NCBI RefSeq assembly: GCF_030272615.1
Contig: NC_081407.1
Span: forward strand, 153,471,048 to 153,531,047
DNA length: 60,000 nt
From: Cryptomeria japonica
Taxonomy: Eukaryota; Streptophyta; Pinopsida; Cupressales; Cupressaceae
Direction of reading: 5' to 3'
A program made the position numbers and the translations under genes. This document shows positions 1 through 12,023 of the stretch, piece by piece. The stretch's first letter is position 1; the number at the start of each line of letters is the position of its first letter. The notes below the pieces were generated by a model that was not told where the DNA came from, did not search any database, and worked only from the letters and a program-made list of their open reading frames with translations.

Positions 1-2
1 AC

Positions 3-3000
3 TTGCATATCATTAAGATGGCACCTAGAAGGGATTTCACAGGGAAGGTTAATTACCAGGAGAGAGAAATTTGTGATGACTTCCTAGAGCAATTGTCTAT
101 GTCCACAAATGTAGCAGCTAAAGTTAAGGAATTAGTGCCCAAGGCTACTCATCTGAGAATAGGAGAAGGATTGTATGACAAGGGCAATTAGCTGAGAGAT
201 CCACAGATAGGGTTGTCTGGTTTAGGTCTATTCAAGGTTGGTTTTGGTATGAGACACTCCCCTGCCCCGATGAATAGTTTTTGGGAGTTGGATGTAGGTA
301 AATTGGTGGTCCCTGGGGTTTTTATGGATGTTGATCTCCTAACTCAGATTGCACACAACTATGACCCTCTCACCAAAAGTGTTAGGGATGTAAATGGAAA
401 AAACCTCATTGAAATCAATGATGATCAATTCAGAAACACATTTGGGCTCAATGAGGTGTCCAATTATTTGGAGCCCATTAATTTTGAATCATTAGCTCAA
501 GTTTATAGTGCATAGAGGAATCATCTTAGAAATGTGCCTCTTAAAGAATTTTTTGTCAAAATAGGGGGATTGACTATTGTAGGACCTAATACCATGGAGC
601 CTTTCTCCCTAAATTGGTTCACTCTTAGATCCAAAGGATTATACTAGTCACTCTACCATATTTTTGGAGAGGATGGTGAAGTGAACATGCCAACCCATTA
701 CATGTTAATGATAGCACAAATTTTAAATCCCTCTCTGGCAGTAACATTTGACTATGCCCCCTATATCACTGATGCAATCCATGAAGGTTTGATAGGGATA
801 AAGAATGGTAAGGTCGATAGGCCTTTTAGATGGTACTCACTTCTCATGCATCTTTTTCTATTCAAGGGTGGTGACTACTTTGCCAATGAAATGGATTTAG
901 TGAAGGAAAAGGATGGGGAGAAAATGCCAGTTCAACTATGGAGCACAGTGTTGTCATGGGACAGGGAGGATGCTAGCTACTTAAAGTTTGATAAGTGCTT
1001 TGCATCCAAAATCAGAATTCTCTTATGCTCAGAGAATCCAAGGATCCCTAAAGCTCTTTTGGAGTTTCTTAGGCCTAAAGAGTTCATTGAAGAAATCAAA
1101 ATTGTCCACAATTGGGGTGACATATACTTGTACCCTATTTCCACAGTTTTCAGAGTGTACGGTTTCAAAGGCACTCCATTTTTTTTACCTTATCAGGTCC
1201 CACTGAAAATAGGAATTGCAGAGGTCCTCAGGCATATTGGAGTTGTACAAGAGGCGAAGCTATCCAATAGAGGAAAAGGGACCATTTTCCCAAAAGTAAT
1301 AGTAGCACATCAATTTGTAATTACTAAAGGTGGGTGGAAGTGCTTTGAGGAATTCTTCCAACCATACCGGCTATCCACTGCAGTGTCAAGTTTTTCTGAC
1401 CCTAAGGATTTCTTTAATGGTATGTTTAGGAAAAGGGCAGTATGCAAAGGCAAACCTCACCAATTCCAATTCCCTGAAGACCTCATCAGAAATGAGTTTG
1501 ATTTGGATGAGCAGGAATTGAGGAAAGAGAAATGGGTGGCCTACAAGAAGGCTCTTGATTTTGTACATCAATTCGACAGCAGCTATGACCCTTTATCCAA
1601 TTTTCACCCCTTTGAGGAGAAGGCAAAATTCCTAATTCTTTGCTTTGAGGATGTAATGCAAACACTAAAGGAGAAGAGGGAAGCAGTGATTAAAAATAAC
1701 CCTGAGAAGGCAAGACTAGTTCTAGCTAGGTCTGCATCTACTAAAGCAATCCCTCCTGGTGATTATGTGCTACATAGAAATTCGAAGTACAGTGTGTTGG
1801 TGCCAACAACAGGGGATCCTTCTACTTCAAGAGGGAAGAGGAAAATACAAGATGTCATTGACATTCAGGATTCCCCAAAAAGGCAAAGGGTGGGGAAAAA
1901 AAGTGCAAACTAATGAGCCCCTGTATTCCCCATCTCAATCCCCCATTCATATAAGAGATGAGCAGGCAATAGCTGAACAATTATTGCAGTTAGGGAGTCT
2001 TGGGGAGATCGCCTATACATATGATGAAGTAGAAGATGGAATGCCTAAGGAGCCAGAAGATGCTGAGATGGACATAACCATCAATGAGTTCAAAGGCCAG
2101 GAACTGGATCCTGCTATTAAACAGGCCAGTGAACAATTCTTAGCTGATAGCAACTTTGTCACCTCAGGAGCTTTCATGCAATTTGTGTGGAAGCAGAATA
2201 TTGATAAGTTCAATGCCAGATGTGAGAAGAGGAAGAATGAGCGGCCCCACAAGGATGCAGCTATGGTGGAGGAAGAAACAAAACAAGAAATGGTCACTGA
2301 ATTTAAGACCATCACTCCTGAGCAAGGAAGGGAAATGGTAGCAAAGGCTGGTGTTCTCATCCTCCCTAAATGGGATATAGCAGATGCCTTGGTTTTAGAG
2401 GCAGTCAAGAAAGAGACCAAGCCTATGGAAGGAGTAACCTTCAGCAAGGATGATGCTGCCCTGGTCATGTGGTCTCTGAAAAGAGATGAAAATAAAAAGA
2501 GAAAGGATACCCCAGAGTCCAACTACCTTCGAGGTATGATAGTAAAGAGGGTACAAAATACCCGAGTAGTAGAGGCTACTAGTACAGTCTTGGAAACTGC
2601 AAAATTCAGTGTTGCAGTGGCAGAGAAAGAAGCAAAGGAAAGGGAAGATCTCCAAGCTAAGTTAGAGACAGTCTTAAAAGCTTACAATGATGCCAAAGAA
2701 AAGGTAGTGAGCCGAGATAGCATTATTGCTAAATTGAAAAGCCAATTGGCAGGACATTACCATCAAGGTGAGTCCTCAACCTTAATGATTGCTTCTTCTC
2801 CTGCACAACCTCCATCTACTAGCCCTATCATTGAATTCCCACCTTCTCCCGCACCTTCTGGTTCCCAAGAAGTTGAGATCACTCAACCGAAGTTGGAAAA
2901 GCTAAAACAGGCTCAACCCTGTTTGCAAATAAGTATGAAGAGAGAGTGAGGGCCACAATTTTGAGTTTTGCTGACACCATAGGATCCTCATTAGTGTATA

Positions 3001-3596
3001 ACAACATGAGTAAAGTTTTGGATATGTGGAATGAGCTCAATGGAGACAGGGCTATTCTAATGCCCATTTTGGACAAGTGGATGCCCAGGGAGGTGGACTT
3101 AGGACTTATATGTGTATCTTATGATGAGGTAGGGGATGACCCCACTATTAAGTCCACTTGTGACATGATAAAGGATCTGACAAAGCTAGAAGAAGGAATA
3201 GATAATGCAGAGAGGAAGATCAATTTGTATAAAAAGGAATACACTGAACAGGAATTTGAATTATTTCCCGGGGGTTTTGCCAGTCCAACTCAATTGAAGG
3301 ACAAACAAGTGTGGCTTAATGAATTAGGGGCCAACCTATCATTAAGGATAAAGGGAATCATTAGCACAGATGATACTTCCCTATTTGTCAAAACAATTGA
3401 GGAGATAGAGAAAATAAAATCACACTATGGCTTTCTAAACTCAGAGGTCAATAAAATGATAAACTCTTGGAAGAGATTGGCCATGATAAGAGGGAAAGTT
3501 ATTAACTTCTCATGGCCTGCTGATGAAGTGTACAAAGAGTGGACAAGAAAATATATCGTGTTGGATGCAGAGGTTCAAGAAGAAGTTGCGGAGTGA
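3..3596 (+). pseudogene. Decayed long ORF of unknown function, repeat-associated
   Basis: I do not recognise a named family. One frame runs from the window edge to 1913, broken only by TAG codons at 189, 513 and 645. It continues in the +1 frame from about 1897 (run of seven A at 1896-1902) to about 2900, then returns to the first frame and ends at 3596, about 1,190 codons in all. An ATG lies at 18, but the gene may begin upstream. The N-terminal half is globular, with segments such as IEINDDQFRNTFGL (about 390-450) and RWYSLLMHLFLFKG. The middle is basic then acidic (GKRKIQDVIDIQD, KRQRVGKK). The following part is helical, charged and coiled-coil-like, with a Pro/Ser linker near 2790-2880. 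The last 220 residues are helical and charged. No RT, integrase or zinc knuckle is visible. The motif around IEINDDQ resembles one in the ORF at 18779-20437, so I infer a repeat-borne protein rather than a host gene. Confidence 0.55.
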
Positions 3597-4619
3597 CAAA
3601 GTGCAAAAGGGGGTCATTAGAAGATGAAAAGGACTTGTAACTTCTTGTTGAAACAAGAAGATTGTTGTAACAAACTTTCTTTGGAAAAGGTCTGAAGCTT
3701 GTATGCATCCATACTATTATAAATGGATACCAGGACTAGTTAGAGAGGGTGTCACAAGAATTTGTAAAGAAACTCTGCAGAAATATATCTGGGTTTTTCT
3801 AGTTTTCACAGAGAATATTCTGAGTTTTGTAAGAATTTTTCAAAAATGAATATCAATATACAGACCATAAACTTTCAAGCCTAGAATTTGTGTTGTCTTC
3901 TGGTGTGCTTTCAATAATTTACTGGTTTCATTTGGGTAATCTAGAGTTATTCAATTGAAGATGGATTGTAATGCAGTCTTTATAGATATGTTTCTTATCT
4001 TTCCTCTTCAAGAGGGGAATTAAATACGCAAGAAGTATCTTTGTCAATAGGTTATTTTGTTTGAAGCTTTGAATTTGGTAAACACTGTTTAGTTTAACAA
4101 GAAAGAACTCGTATATATGTCAAGCATATATGGGGTTAGTAGAAGCCGAAGTGATGAGATGTATGGGGATGTTTAAATGTGAAATCCTTGCTTGATTTAG
4201 ATGACTCTGTAGCCTGGATAAGGCACTGGTATCAGTTGTAGTTTTCTTTCTATATCTCTTGAGGGTCAATACTGAAAATGAGCATAAGTTTTCCTTTATT
4301 ATTTTAGTTTATGTTGAGGCAATAAGGTCCACTAGTTTTTGGACACTGGTTTACTGTGGATCTCATTTAAAAGTGTGAAGTTATTCATAGAAGGTATGCC
4401 CGCCTGAACTTTGGATAAGTTCAAAGTGCAAAAGGTTCTTGAAACCTTGTCATATGTTGCTCTAAGGTTCTTTTTTCCTTGATCGCTTCATTTGCAGACA
4501 GAGTTATTATATTTCTTATAAGGGATAAGAGGGGAATCAGAATTTGAGAACAACAGATTCCTCGAGTCATGGTTTTTCTCTCAGATCATTGAGCAATTGA
4601 CCTTCAAAATAACAACTCA
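3597..4619. other. Non-coding stretch after the relic ORF
   Basis: No ORF, RNA gene or clear repeat boundary could be supported here. A purine-rich tract (AAAAGGGGG) at about 3604-3612 directly follows the ORF stop and could be a polypurine tract of the element that carried the ORF. I could not find a matching LTR pair. Confidence 0.4.
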
Positions 4620-5139
4620 AAGAATGAGTGCTATGATGAAATTATCTACATGCTATGCAATTAAGATCTTATATGATGATAACCATGCTACTAAAATTGA
4701 TCTATGATGATGGAAATATTATGCTTATGATAATGAAACTACTATGCTATGCTAATGAAACTACTATGCATGCTATGCTAAAATGCTTGAGTGAGAGAGA
4801 CTTGTATGAAAGAAACTTGATAATGAGAGCACAATGAGAGTAGTCTCTTGATAATGAGAAAATGAGCCCTATTTATAGAAGAAATGAGCAATTGGATGGC
4901 TAAGATGGATTTGGATTAGCAAGGGATAGGATTGCATGAGGAGGGCTTGATCCTCAATCCATGTTTGTTACTCCCACCAATGTCATGGTGACAAGTGGCA
5001 TCATGAGAAGGCTTGAGAGGTGAGAGAATAGGCATTAAATTTTTGAAGAGACATGATGGTTACCCTAGGAGGTTAGGTTAGGGTTAAGTTAATGGATAAG
5101 GCTTTTATCCAAGGGATAAATGAATGTGCAAGGGTTAAA

Positions 5140-5487
5140 GAATAACCTTAGTCAAAGCATTAAAAGCTAGAGGAGACTTGATGGCAATGGCTACGCAGTG
5201 GACAAAACGGCCCGCCTCATGCCATGCCATGACCCCATGCATCCAATCAAACGGTCCAATCAAACCATACGTGCCATCTCCAGTCCTTTTCGGACATTTT
5301 TTTATATTTTTGAGAATAACCTTAGTCAAAGCATTAAAAGATAGAGGAGACTTGATGGCAATGGTTACGCAGTGGACAAAACTACCCGCCCCATGCCATG
5401 CCATGACCCCATGCGTCCAATCAAACTATACGTGCCATCTCCAATCCTTTTCGAATATTTTTTCATTTTTTTGACAAGTCCGTGGGG
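5140..5487 (+). repeat. 174-bp tandem duplication at foldback left end
   Basis: Two copies, 5140-5313 and 5314-about 5487, both start with GAATAACCTTAGTCAAAGCA. Each includes about 41 bp of host flank, the AGACTTG target sequence and the outermost 130 bp of the foldback TIR. The second copy lacks a short segment near ACGGTCCAATCAA and has scattered substitutions, so the duplication is not recent. Confidence 0.75.
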
Positions 5488-6588
5488 GCTGGAGGAAAGG
5501 TTTTTTTTTAAATGTATGATTATATTTTTAAATTGAAATAATTTATTTTAATATATTTTATAATTTTTATTTATTAATTTTTTATTTTTTGGTTATATTT
5601 GTAAAATAATAAATTAATAATTAATAATGTATTTAAAGTTTTTAAATAATAAGTTATGTGTTTTCTTTATGTTTGATTATATTTTTACAAACTATAACTT
5701 ATTGCTCAAATTTACAAAATAAAATGTATATAAATTACACACAAGTAAAAAAATTAAATTCGAACTATGTAAATATTGTATCTAGCTTGATAATTTAAAA
5801 TATATTTATTCAAAATTTCATTTGATAGGTGTATTTTAGGTTAATGTTTAATATTGCATATCAAAAAAATTGCTAAAATGTTGATTATTTGATTAAATTT
5901 ATATATTAGTAGATTAAATAATAATAATAAACATACAAAGAAAATATACTAAGTAAATTATATTAATTAAATTATAAAAACTTAAATAAATAAACAATTA
6001 ATAAAACTTAAAAACATTATAACTTAATAATGTAAGTTAAAAAGATTAAAAATTAATAATAAAACTTAATAAACTAAATATTTTTTTATGTTTTTAACTT
6101 AAAATTTAATATTATAATTAACTATTAATTTAATATATTTATTATTTCACAAATATAGCTTAAAAAAGAGAAAACATATAATAAATAAAAAATTATGAAA
6201 AAAATATTAAAATAAATTATTTCAATTTTAAAAATATAATCAAACATAAAGAAAAAATATAAGTTATTATTTAAAAACTTTAAATACATTATTAATTATT
6301 AATTTATTATTTTACAAATATAACCAAAAAAATTAAATGCTAATAAATAAAAAATTATAAAAAAAATATTAAAATAAATTATTTCAATTTAAAAATATAA
6401 TCATACATTTGAAAAAAAAAACTTTCCTCCACCCACACAGACTTGTCAAAAAAATTTAAAAACGTCTGAAAAGGACCGAAGATGGCACGTACGGTTTGAT
6501 TGGATCGTTTGATTGGACGGTCGCGTCATCGCATGGGGTCATGACATGGTATGGGGCGGGTCGTTTTGTCCGCTACATAGCCATTGCT
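5355..6588. mobile_element. Long-TIR foldback (MITE-like) element
   Basis: The ends are inverted repeats of about 340 bp (5355-about 5690 and about 6235-6588). The outer part begins ATGGCAATGGTTACGCAGTG on the left; the right end read in reverse begins AGCAATGGCTATGTAGCGG. Both arms then carry the GACAAAAC-n-CCCGCC and GACCCCATGCG segments, a GACAAGTC box and a long AT-rich arm ending in the GTATTTAAAGTTTTTAAATAA region. The candidate target-site duplication is AGACTTG (5348-5354 and 6589-6595). The core is about 80% AT and has no ORF, so the element is non-autonomous. Superfamily is not assigned: 7 bp is an odd TSD length and could be a decayed 8- or 9-bp one (hAT- or Mutator-like). The empty site resembles 48980-49000 in the other family F copy. 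Confidence 0.7.
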
Positions 6589-6869
6589 AGACTTGTGGGT
6601 TAGCTTTTTGGAAGAAAGAAAAGGCTTATAATGTTTGTAAGAGCCTTAAATGCTTTTGGGAGACTTTGGAGGCTAACTTGTGGAAGAAAAAGGCTTTTAA
6701 TGCTATGTAAGAGCCTTTAATTATTTTTGAGAAGTGACTCCTTCCTAATCCTTGGTTTAGGAATGTGTAAATGTTTAGAAAGGAATTAGGCTAAATTATA
6801 AGAGTTTAGAAGAAAATTAGTGAGCAAGTGGGTATTGTAGGAGAATGCAAGTGGGTGAGGATAAATAGG

Positions 6870-7625
6870 ATTAAAATAAATCTTTATTTATTTAAATGTG
6901 CATGTGAATTTTGGATTTTATTTAACTAAATCTTAATTTATATAAATGAAAAGAAGGGGGATAAAGCATTAAATGCTTGAAGACTTGAAGGAAGTCATTA
7001 AAGGCTTTAGAGGACTCTAGAAGGAAGCCATTAAGGGCTTTAAGACTTTGAGGGAAACCATTAAAGTTTTGAAGACTTTAAAGAAAGTCATTAAAGGTTT
7101 GAGTTGATGGGTTTTGGGTTAACCTTTGGTTTAGGAATGTGCAAACCATTAAAGGGTGATTAGGCTAATAATAGGGGTTTAGACATGATTAGGGGGAAGG
7201 TTAACTTGCAAGTTGCATTTTTTAGAAAGTGCAAGTGGGTGAGGGATTTTAGGAATTTAAATAAATATTAATTCATTTAAATGTGAGAAAGAGGATTTTA
7301 GGGATTTAAATAAACATTAATTTATTTAAATGTGAGAGATGGGATTTGGGGATTTTAAATAAATATTAATTTATTTAAACAAGAAGGGGGATTTAATTAA
7401 ACAAATATGATTTGTTTATTTAATTAATGGTCTAAATTTGGTTAAGTGAATTAAATAAAATAAATTAAATAATTTATTTAATTAATAGGAGAAGAGGGTT
7501 GGGATGAATTAATTAAATATTAATTTAATTAATAGTTGGAAAAGGGGAAATGATTAATTAAATCTGAATTTAATTAATAGTTGGATAAATGATAATTAAA
7601 CAAATATAAACTTCATTTAATCAAG
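6870..7625. repeat. AT-palindrome ladder of family F
   Basis: About ten successive imperfect palindromes of the type TTTAAATAAATATTAATTTA are separated by G-rich spacers such as ATGTGAGAGAGGGG and AATAGGAGAAGAGGG. Each can fold into an AT hairpin. They occupy the 3' part of the LTR, downstream of the TATA-like box. Confidence 0.75.
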
Positions 7626-7646
7626 TGGATAGAAATAGGTGTCTAC

Positions 7647-8369
7647 ACTTTCATATGTTATTTTTTGTAATCACAAAGATCTATATTATATTCATGATAC
7701 ATTAATTTAGGGTTTTTCTGATTTTTAAAGCTTGTGTTATAATGTTAGCAATGGGCTATAATAGGTTTAGGTTGCATATACTATAAAAATTATTAGAAAT
7801 TGTATTTAAAGTGGGTGATCATTGGTGTAGCAACATTAATTTTGTATTCCAAAATTGTTTGATATAGGGTTGTGCAGTTTGATTTGAAGGTTTAGGATTG
7901 CACTTTCTAGTTCATTGTTGTGGCAATTCCAATAATTGTTCCTATTGTTACCACAACATGTTCAATGTATTTCAAAATTTAATATAAATAGAAAAGACTA
8001 TATGTTAAATTTTGCATCAATGTGGGCTCATTTTAGAATATGAATGATATGTATTGAGGTGTAAATAGAAAGGATCATTCTAGTTTAATATAAAATAAGT
8101 CAATTTGTACAATGGATGATTTGCAACTTCCTTAACACTCTTGAAAATTAAATTGAATTAGGTATTGATGAATGCAATGATAGAGAAGGAGAAACTGATT
8201 TGTTAGATTAAGGTTTCAAATTATTATGTAAAGGAAAAAAGGATTTAATTATATTCTTTTGGAGGAGAGTTTGGATTAAAAATTTAAACCAAAAAAATTG
8301 TAAACCCTAAAATAATTTTAGCTAGAATATTATTAGAGCTAGTTTTCATGCCAAGTTGTTAGTCATAGG
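7647..8369. other. Non-coding spacer between family F repeat and element A
   Basis: AT-rich unique-looking sequence. No ORF, RNA or repeat boundary is visible. Its last five bases, ATAGG (8365-8369), are the left target-site duplication of element A. Confidence 0.5.
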
Positions 8370-9471
8370 TGTTAGGACCCAGAGGCAACAGAGAGAGGGG
8401 GGGGGGGGGGGGGGGGGGGGGAGGGGGGGTGTGAATCAATTGTCTAATAATTTCAATCCAAATATACTTTAACCAAACTTAGTGCATAATACATGTAAAC
8501 CAAACTTAATGTCGGTAGACAGTTTAGCAGTTAATAACAGTACCAGTAAATTTTAATGCATGAAACAAAAGACAAATAACAACACATAACATAGTTATTT
8601 GTAAGTGGAATCCATGTAAAGGGAAAAACCATGGTGGGAAACCTTACCCACAATTAGATGATACTACTGTAGATAGTATATGTGTACAAATGGGGTCTGA
8701 ACATGCAGAAAGGCCAACTGCCTAGAGCTCACTGCTCAATCACAAAATGGGAGTCACACTTACTACAATTGGATGGTTAAATCCAATGATAATGTACTAC
8801 TCAAAATAGCATCTTCATATGTTGGATTCAGTACCGGTTAAGCTCTGATTGTCTTCCTCATACCTTCCTTGGATCTTCAAATGATGTATGCATGTATAAC
8901 TCTACTTATATTTGCATATACCTTATTACAATCCTTTTTCCACACTCCTCTACATAATCTCATAAATGAGATCTTACATATTTACCAAAACCTAAGACCA
9001 AATGTGTAGGTCGGCCCACTAAGAATATTACAATTAAATCAATTTCAAATGAATCAATATGCAATGCATGATGTCAGCTCAATGCATTTACAATAATAAC
9101 CAATCAATAAAACATCTCCATAAAGTGTAGTGTTGATCTGGAATAGATAATGCTTGTCGGTCCATAACCTAGACCTATTTGCCGGTAACAGCAAATATAC
9201 AAACTCGATTGTACCAATAATCAAATCACCAAAACCAAGTATCCAAACAATGTCCTCAACATAACCAAGTAATCTTCAGATGATAACAGATCATCCTCAG
9301 TGCCGGTGAACAATATAACTTGTCGGTGAACTAGATACCGGTGACTGTGCATAAGTCATTGAACATGTCAGTGAACATAACCAAATATCTCCACAAGGAT
9401 AAGTGTTCTCAAGTGTTGACAAGTGTTGACATCAATGAAAAAACCAATGCAACACATCCATAATACCAACA
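8370..9471 (-). repeat. Element A 3' LTR
   Basis: 1,102 bp, starting TGTTAGGACCCAGAGG and ending ACCAACA on the plus strand. It matches 29459-29595 plus 30974-31913. Near its start is a run of 25 G (8397-8421), then A and seven G, at the position where sister LTRs have six to eight G before GTGAATCA. Confidence 0.9.
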
Positions 9472-9861
9472 ATCTCCCCCCTTAGCATTGATGGCAACAC
9501 AAGATGGAAAAACCATCTAAGTGCCAAAGCAGAAATGCCAAAAAACAAAAACCAACAATTTTCCAAAGAGATCATTAACCAGAAATTAAAATACAGATAC
9601 AGAGAGTAACAATCTCTCCCCTAATGAATAATCTCTCCCCAAAAGATAATGTGTTTTTCCATAAATATCTCTCCCCCTTTGACATCATATGCCAAAGCAA
9701 TACAAAACCAAATACAATCAGTTCATAGAACTTATTACAAATACCAATTGTTATAACCAAATTTATTCAATCTACTCCCCCTGAGAAGTAGCTCTCCTTT
9801 ATCAAAGCCAGAAAAAGGTTTCTCTATTAATTCTATCAATTTGATGCCATGCTCCAACTGT
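9472..9861 (-). other. Element A 3' untranslated region with repeated purine tracts
   Basis: Between the pol stop and the 3' LTR, the sense strand has several GGGGAGA-type tracts (about 9474, 9617, 9635, 9668 and 9776), the LTR-adjacent one being the probable polypurine tract. No ORF is supported. Confidence 0.65.
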
Positions 9862-11343
9862 CTAAGCTTTTACTGGTGAGGGTATAACTCCAAGCTACTC
9901 TCTTAGATATTCAAAAGTTTCATTAGGCAAGGTTTAGTAAAGATATCTGCAATCTTCTCTTTAGTATTCACATAAACCAATTTCACTTATTTTGTTTCAA
10001 CATTCTCTTTTAGAAAATTGAATTTGATAGAAACATGTTTAGTTTTAGAGTGAAATAATGGATTCTTTGATATATCAATTGCTGCCATATTATCACAGTA
10101 AATGATTATAGGTTCTTTGCATTTTACCTTTATGTCCGTCAACATTTGCTTAATCCATAATACCTATGTACAATTAGTTGTTGCTGCAACATATTTCGAT
10201 TCTGCTGTTGATAGTGATGTACAACTTTGTTGCTTGCTCAACCATGAAATTAGTTTGCTGCCAAGAAAAAATGCTCCGTCAGTGGTGCTTTTTATGTCAT
10301 CTACATCTCCTGCCCAATTTGCATCTGTGTATGCACATAAATCAAAATTTTCATCTTTAGGATACCATAAGCCAAGATTTGTTGTGCCTTGTAGGTACCA
10401 GAAAATCTTTTTTACTGTTGATTCATGATTTTCCTTAGGATTACTCTGAAATCTTGAAACAATACATACTGCATTCATAATATCAGGTCTTGTTTGTGTC
10501 AAATACAGTAAACCTCCTATCATAGATTTGTATCTTTTCGGATCAATAGGTGTTGATTCATCCTTCAATGATAGTTTATCAGTTGTAGTCATAGGTGTGC
10601 TTACCAGTTTAGAGTTTTCCATGCCAAATTTATTAAGTAATTCCTTCAAGTACTTTGATTGATTTATGAATATACCTTTATCAGTCTGTGAAATCTGCAT
10701 TCCTAAAAAGAATTTTATCTCCCCAATCATAGACATTTCAAATTCTTCATGCATCTTATTAGAAAAGTCTTTACACAATCCATCTTCTCCTCCAAAAATA
10801 ATATCATCAACAAAAACTTCAATAACCATGATGCCATCATTAGTCACTTTGTAATATAAGTTGTTGTCAGCATTACCTTTAGTGTAACCAAGCTTCAAAA
10901 GATATTTATCCAATCTAGCATACCAAGCTCTGGGAGCTTGCTTCAATCCATATAGAGCTTTCCTTAGCCTGCAAACCATATCTTTGTCGTCTATCAAACA
11001 AAATCCATCAGGTTGTTCAATGTAAACTTCCTCTTCAAGATCACCATTCAGAAATGCACATTTAACATCCATTTGATATACTTTATAGTTCTTGTGTGCT
11101 GCAAAAGCTAAGAATAATCTGACTGCCTCAATTCTAGCTACTGGTGCAAAGGTTTCATTATAATCAATTCCTTCTTTTTGTGAATATCCCTTACGCACTA
11201 ATCTTGCTTTGTTTATGATTTCCTTACCATCTTCATTAAGTTTATTTCTAAATACCCATTTAGTTCCAATTACATTTTTGTTTTTAGGCTAGGGAACCAA
11301 TGTCCATGTGTTATTATTTTCAATTTGTTCCAATTCATCTTCC

Positions 11344-11989
11344 ATAGCCTTAATCCAATATTTATCTTCAAATGCCTCATTAATAGTTGTTGGTTCAATT
11401 TGAGAAATTAGACATACCTCTTCATTTGTCAGTCTTCCTCTAGTCATAACTCCTTGATACTTATTCCCAATTATCTGACTTTCAGAGAGATTCAATCTTA
11501 CATACCTAGGTGTATTCACTTGTTGTTATTCTTCAATCACTGTGGAATTCACATATGATTCCAGTGTGACTGGATCAACATTCTGTACCGGTGTACTCAT
11601 TGTAGGTTCATTTGTAATTATCTCAACTGTCGGTTCAGATTTCATAGACCTTCTAAACTATTCATCATAGCCTTAATCCAATATTTATCTTCAAATGCCT
11701 CATTAATAGTTGTTGGTTCAATTTGAGAAATTAGACATACCTCTTCATTTGTCAGTCTTCCTCTAGTCATAACTCCTTGATACTTATTCCCAATTATCTA
11801 ACTTTCAGAGAGATTCAATCTTACATACCTAGGTGTATTCACTTGTTGTTATTCTTCAATCACTGTGGAATTCACATATGATTCCAGTGTGACTGGATCA
11901 ACATTCTGTACCGGTGTACTCATTGTAGGTTCATTTGTAATTATCTCAACTGTCGGTTCAGATTTCATAGACCTTCTAAACTATTCATC
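11344..11989 (-). repeat. 323-bp tandem duplication inside element A pol
   Basis: 11344-11666 is repeated at 11667-11989 with essentially one difference (ATCTGACT versus ATCTAACT). 323 is not a multiple of three, so the duplication shifts the frame. The near identity makes it much younger than the element. Confidence 0.9.
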
Positions 11990-12023
11990 AATCTTCACAT
12001 TTGCACTTTCAATGATTTTCTGC

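Larger units (their letters stand above)
4620..7646 (+). repeat. Family F LTR-like repeat, 5' end unclear, with foldback insertion
   Basis: This is the same repeat family as the solo LTR at 48206-49594. Both share a CTATTTATAG TATA-like box (4868 and 48668), a following tract about a TGACAAGTGnCA segment, degenerate CATTAAAnGCTT repeats, an AT-palindrome ladder and a terminal TnTGACTACA/GTGTCTACA end. The right end is at 7646 (GTCTACA). The left end is not resolved: similarity fades upstream of about 4620. It is interrupted by the foldback element at 5355-6588. Between 6960 and 7110 there are four or five degenerate copies of a unit of about 30 bp around CATTAAAGGCTTTAGA. Confidence 0.6.

Noticed and set aside
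1896-1903. Programmed -1 ribosomal frameshift at the A7 run
   Set aside because: The downstream reading is in the +1 frame, not -1, so the classic slippery-site mechanism does not fit; indel or slippage is simpler.
2013-2522. 169-codon minus-strand ORF
   Set aside because: Antisense shadow of the long plus-strand relic ORF; no recognisable motif and Ser/Leu-rich composition typical of an antisense frame.
6870-7625. CRISPR-like array
   Set aside because: Units are imperfect AT palindromes with similar, not unique, spacers; this is a plant LTR, not a prokaryotic locus.
3604-7646. Relic ORF and family F repeat as one LTR element with F as its 3' LTR
   Set aside because: Plausible by position and orientation, but the 5' boundary of F is not visible and no 5' LTR is in the window.
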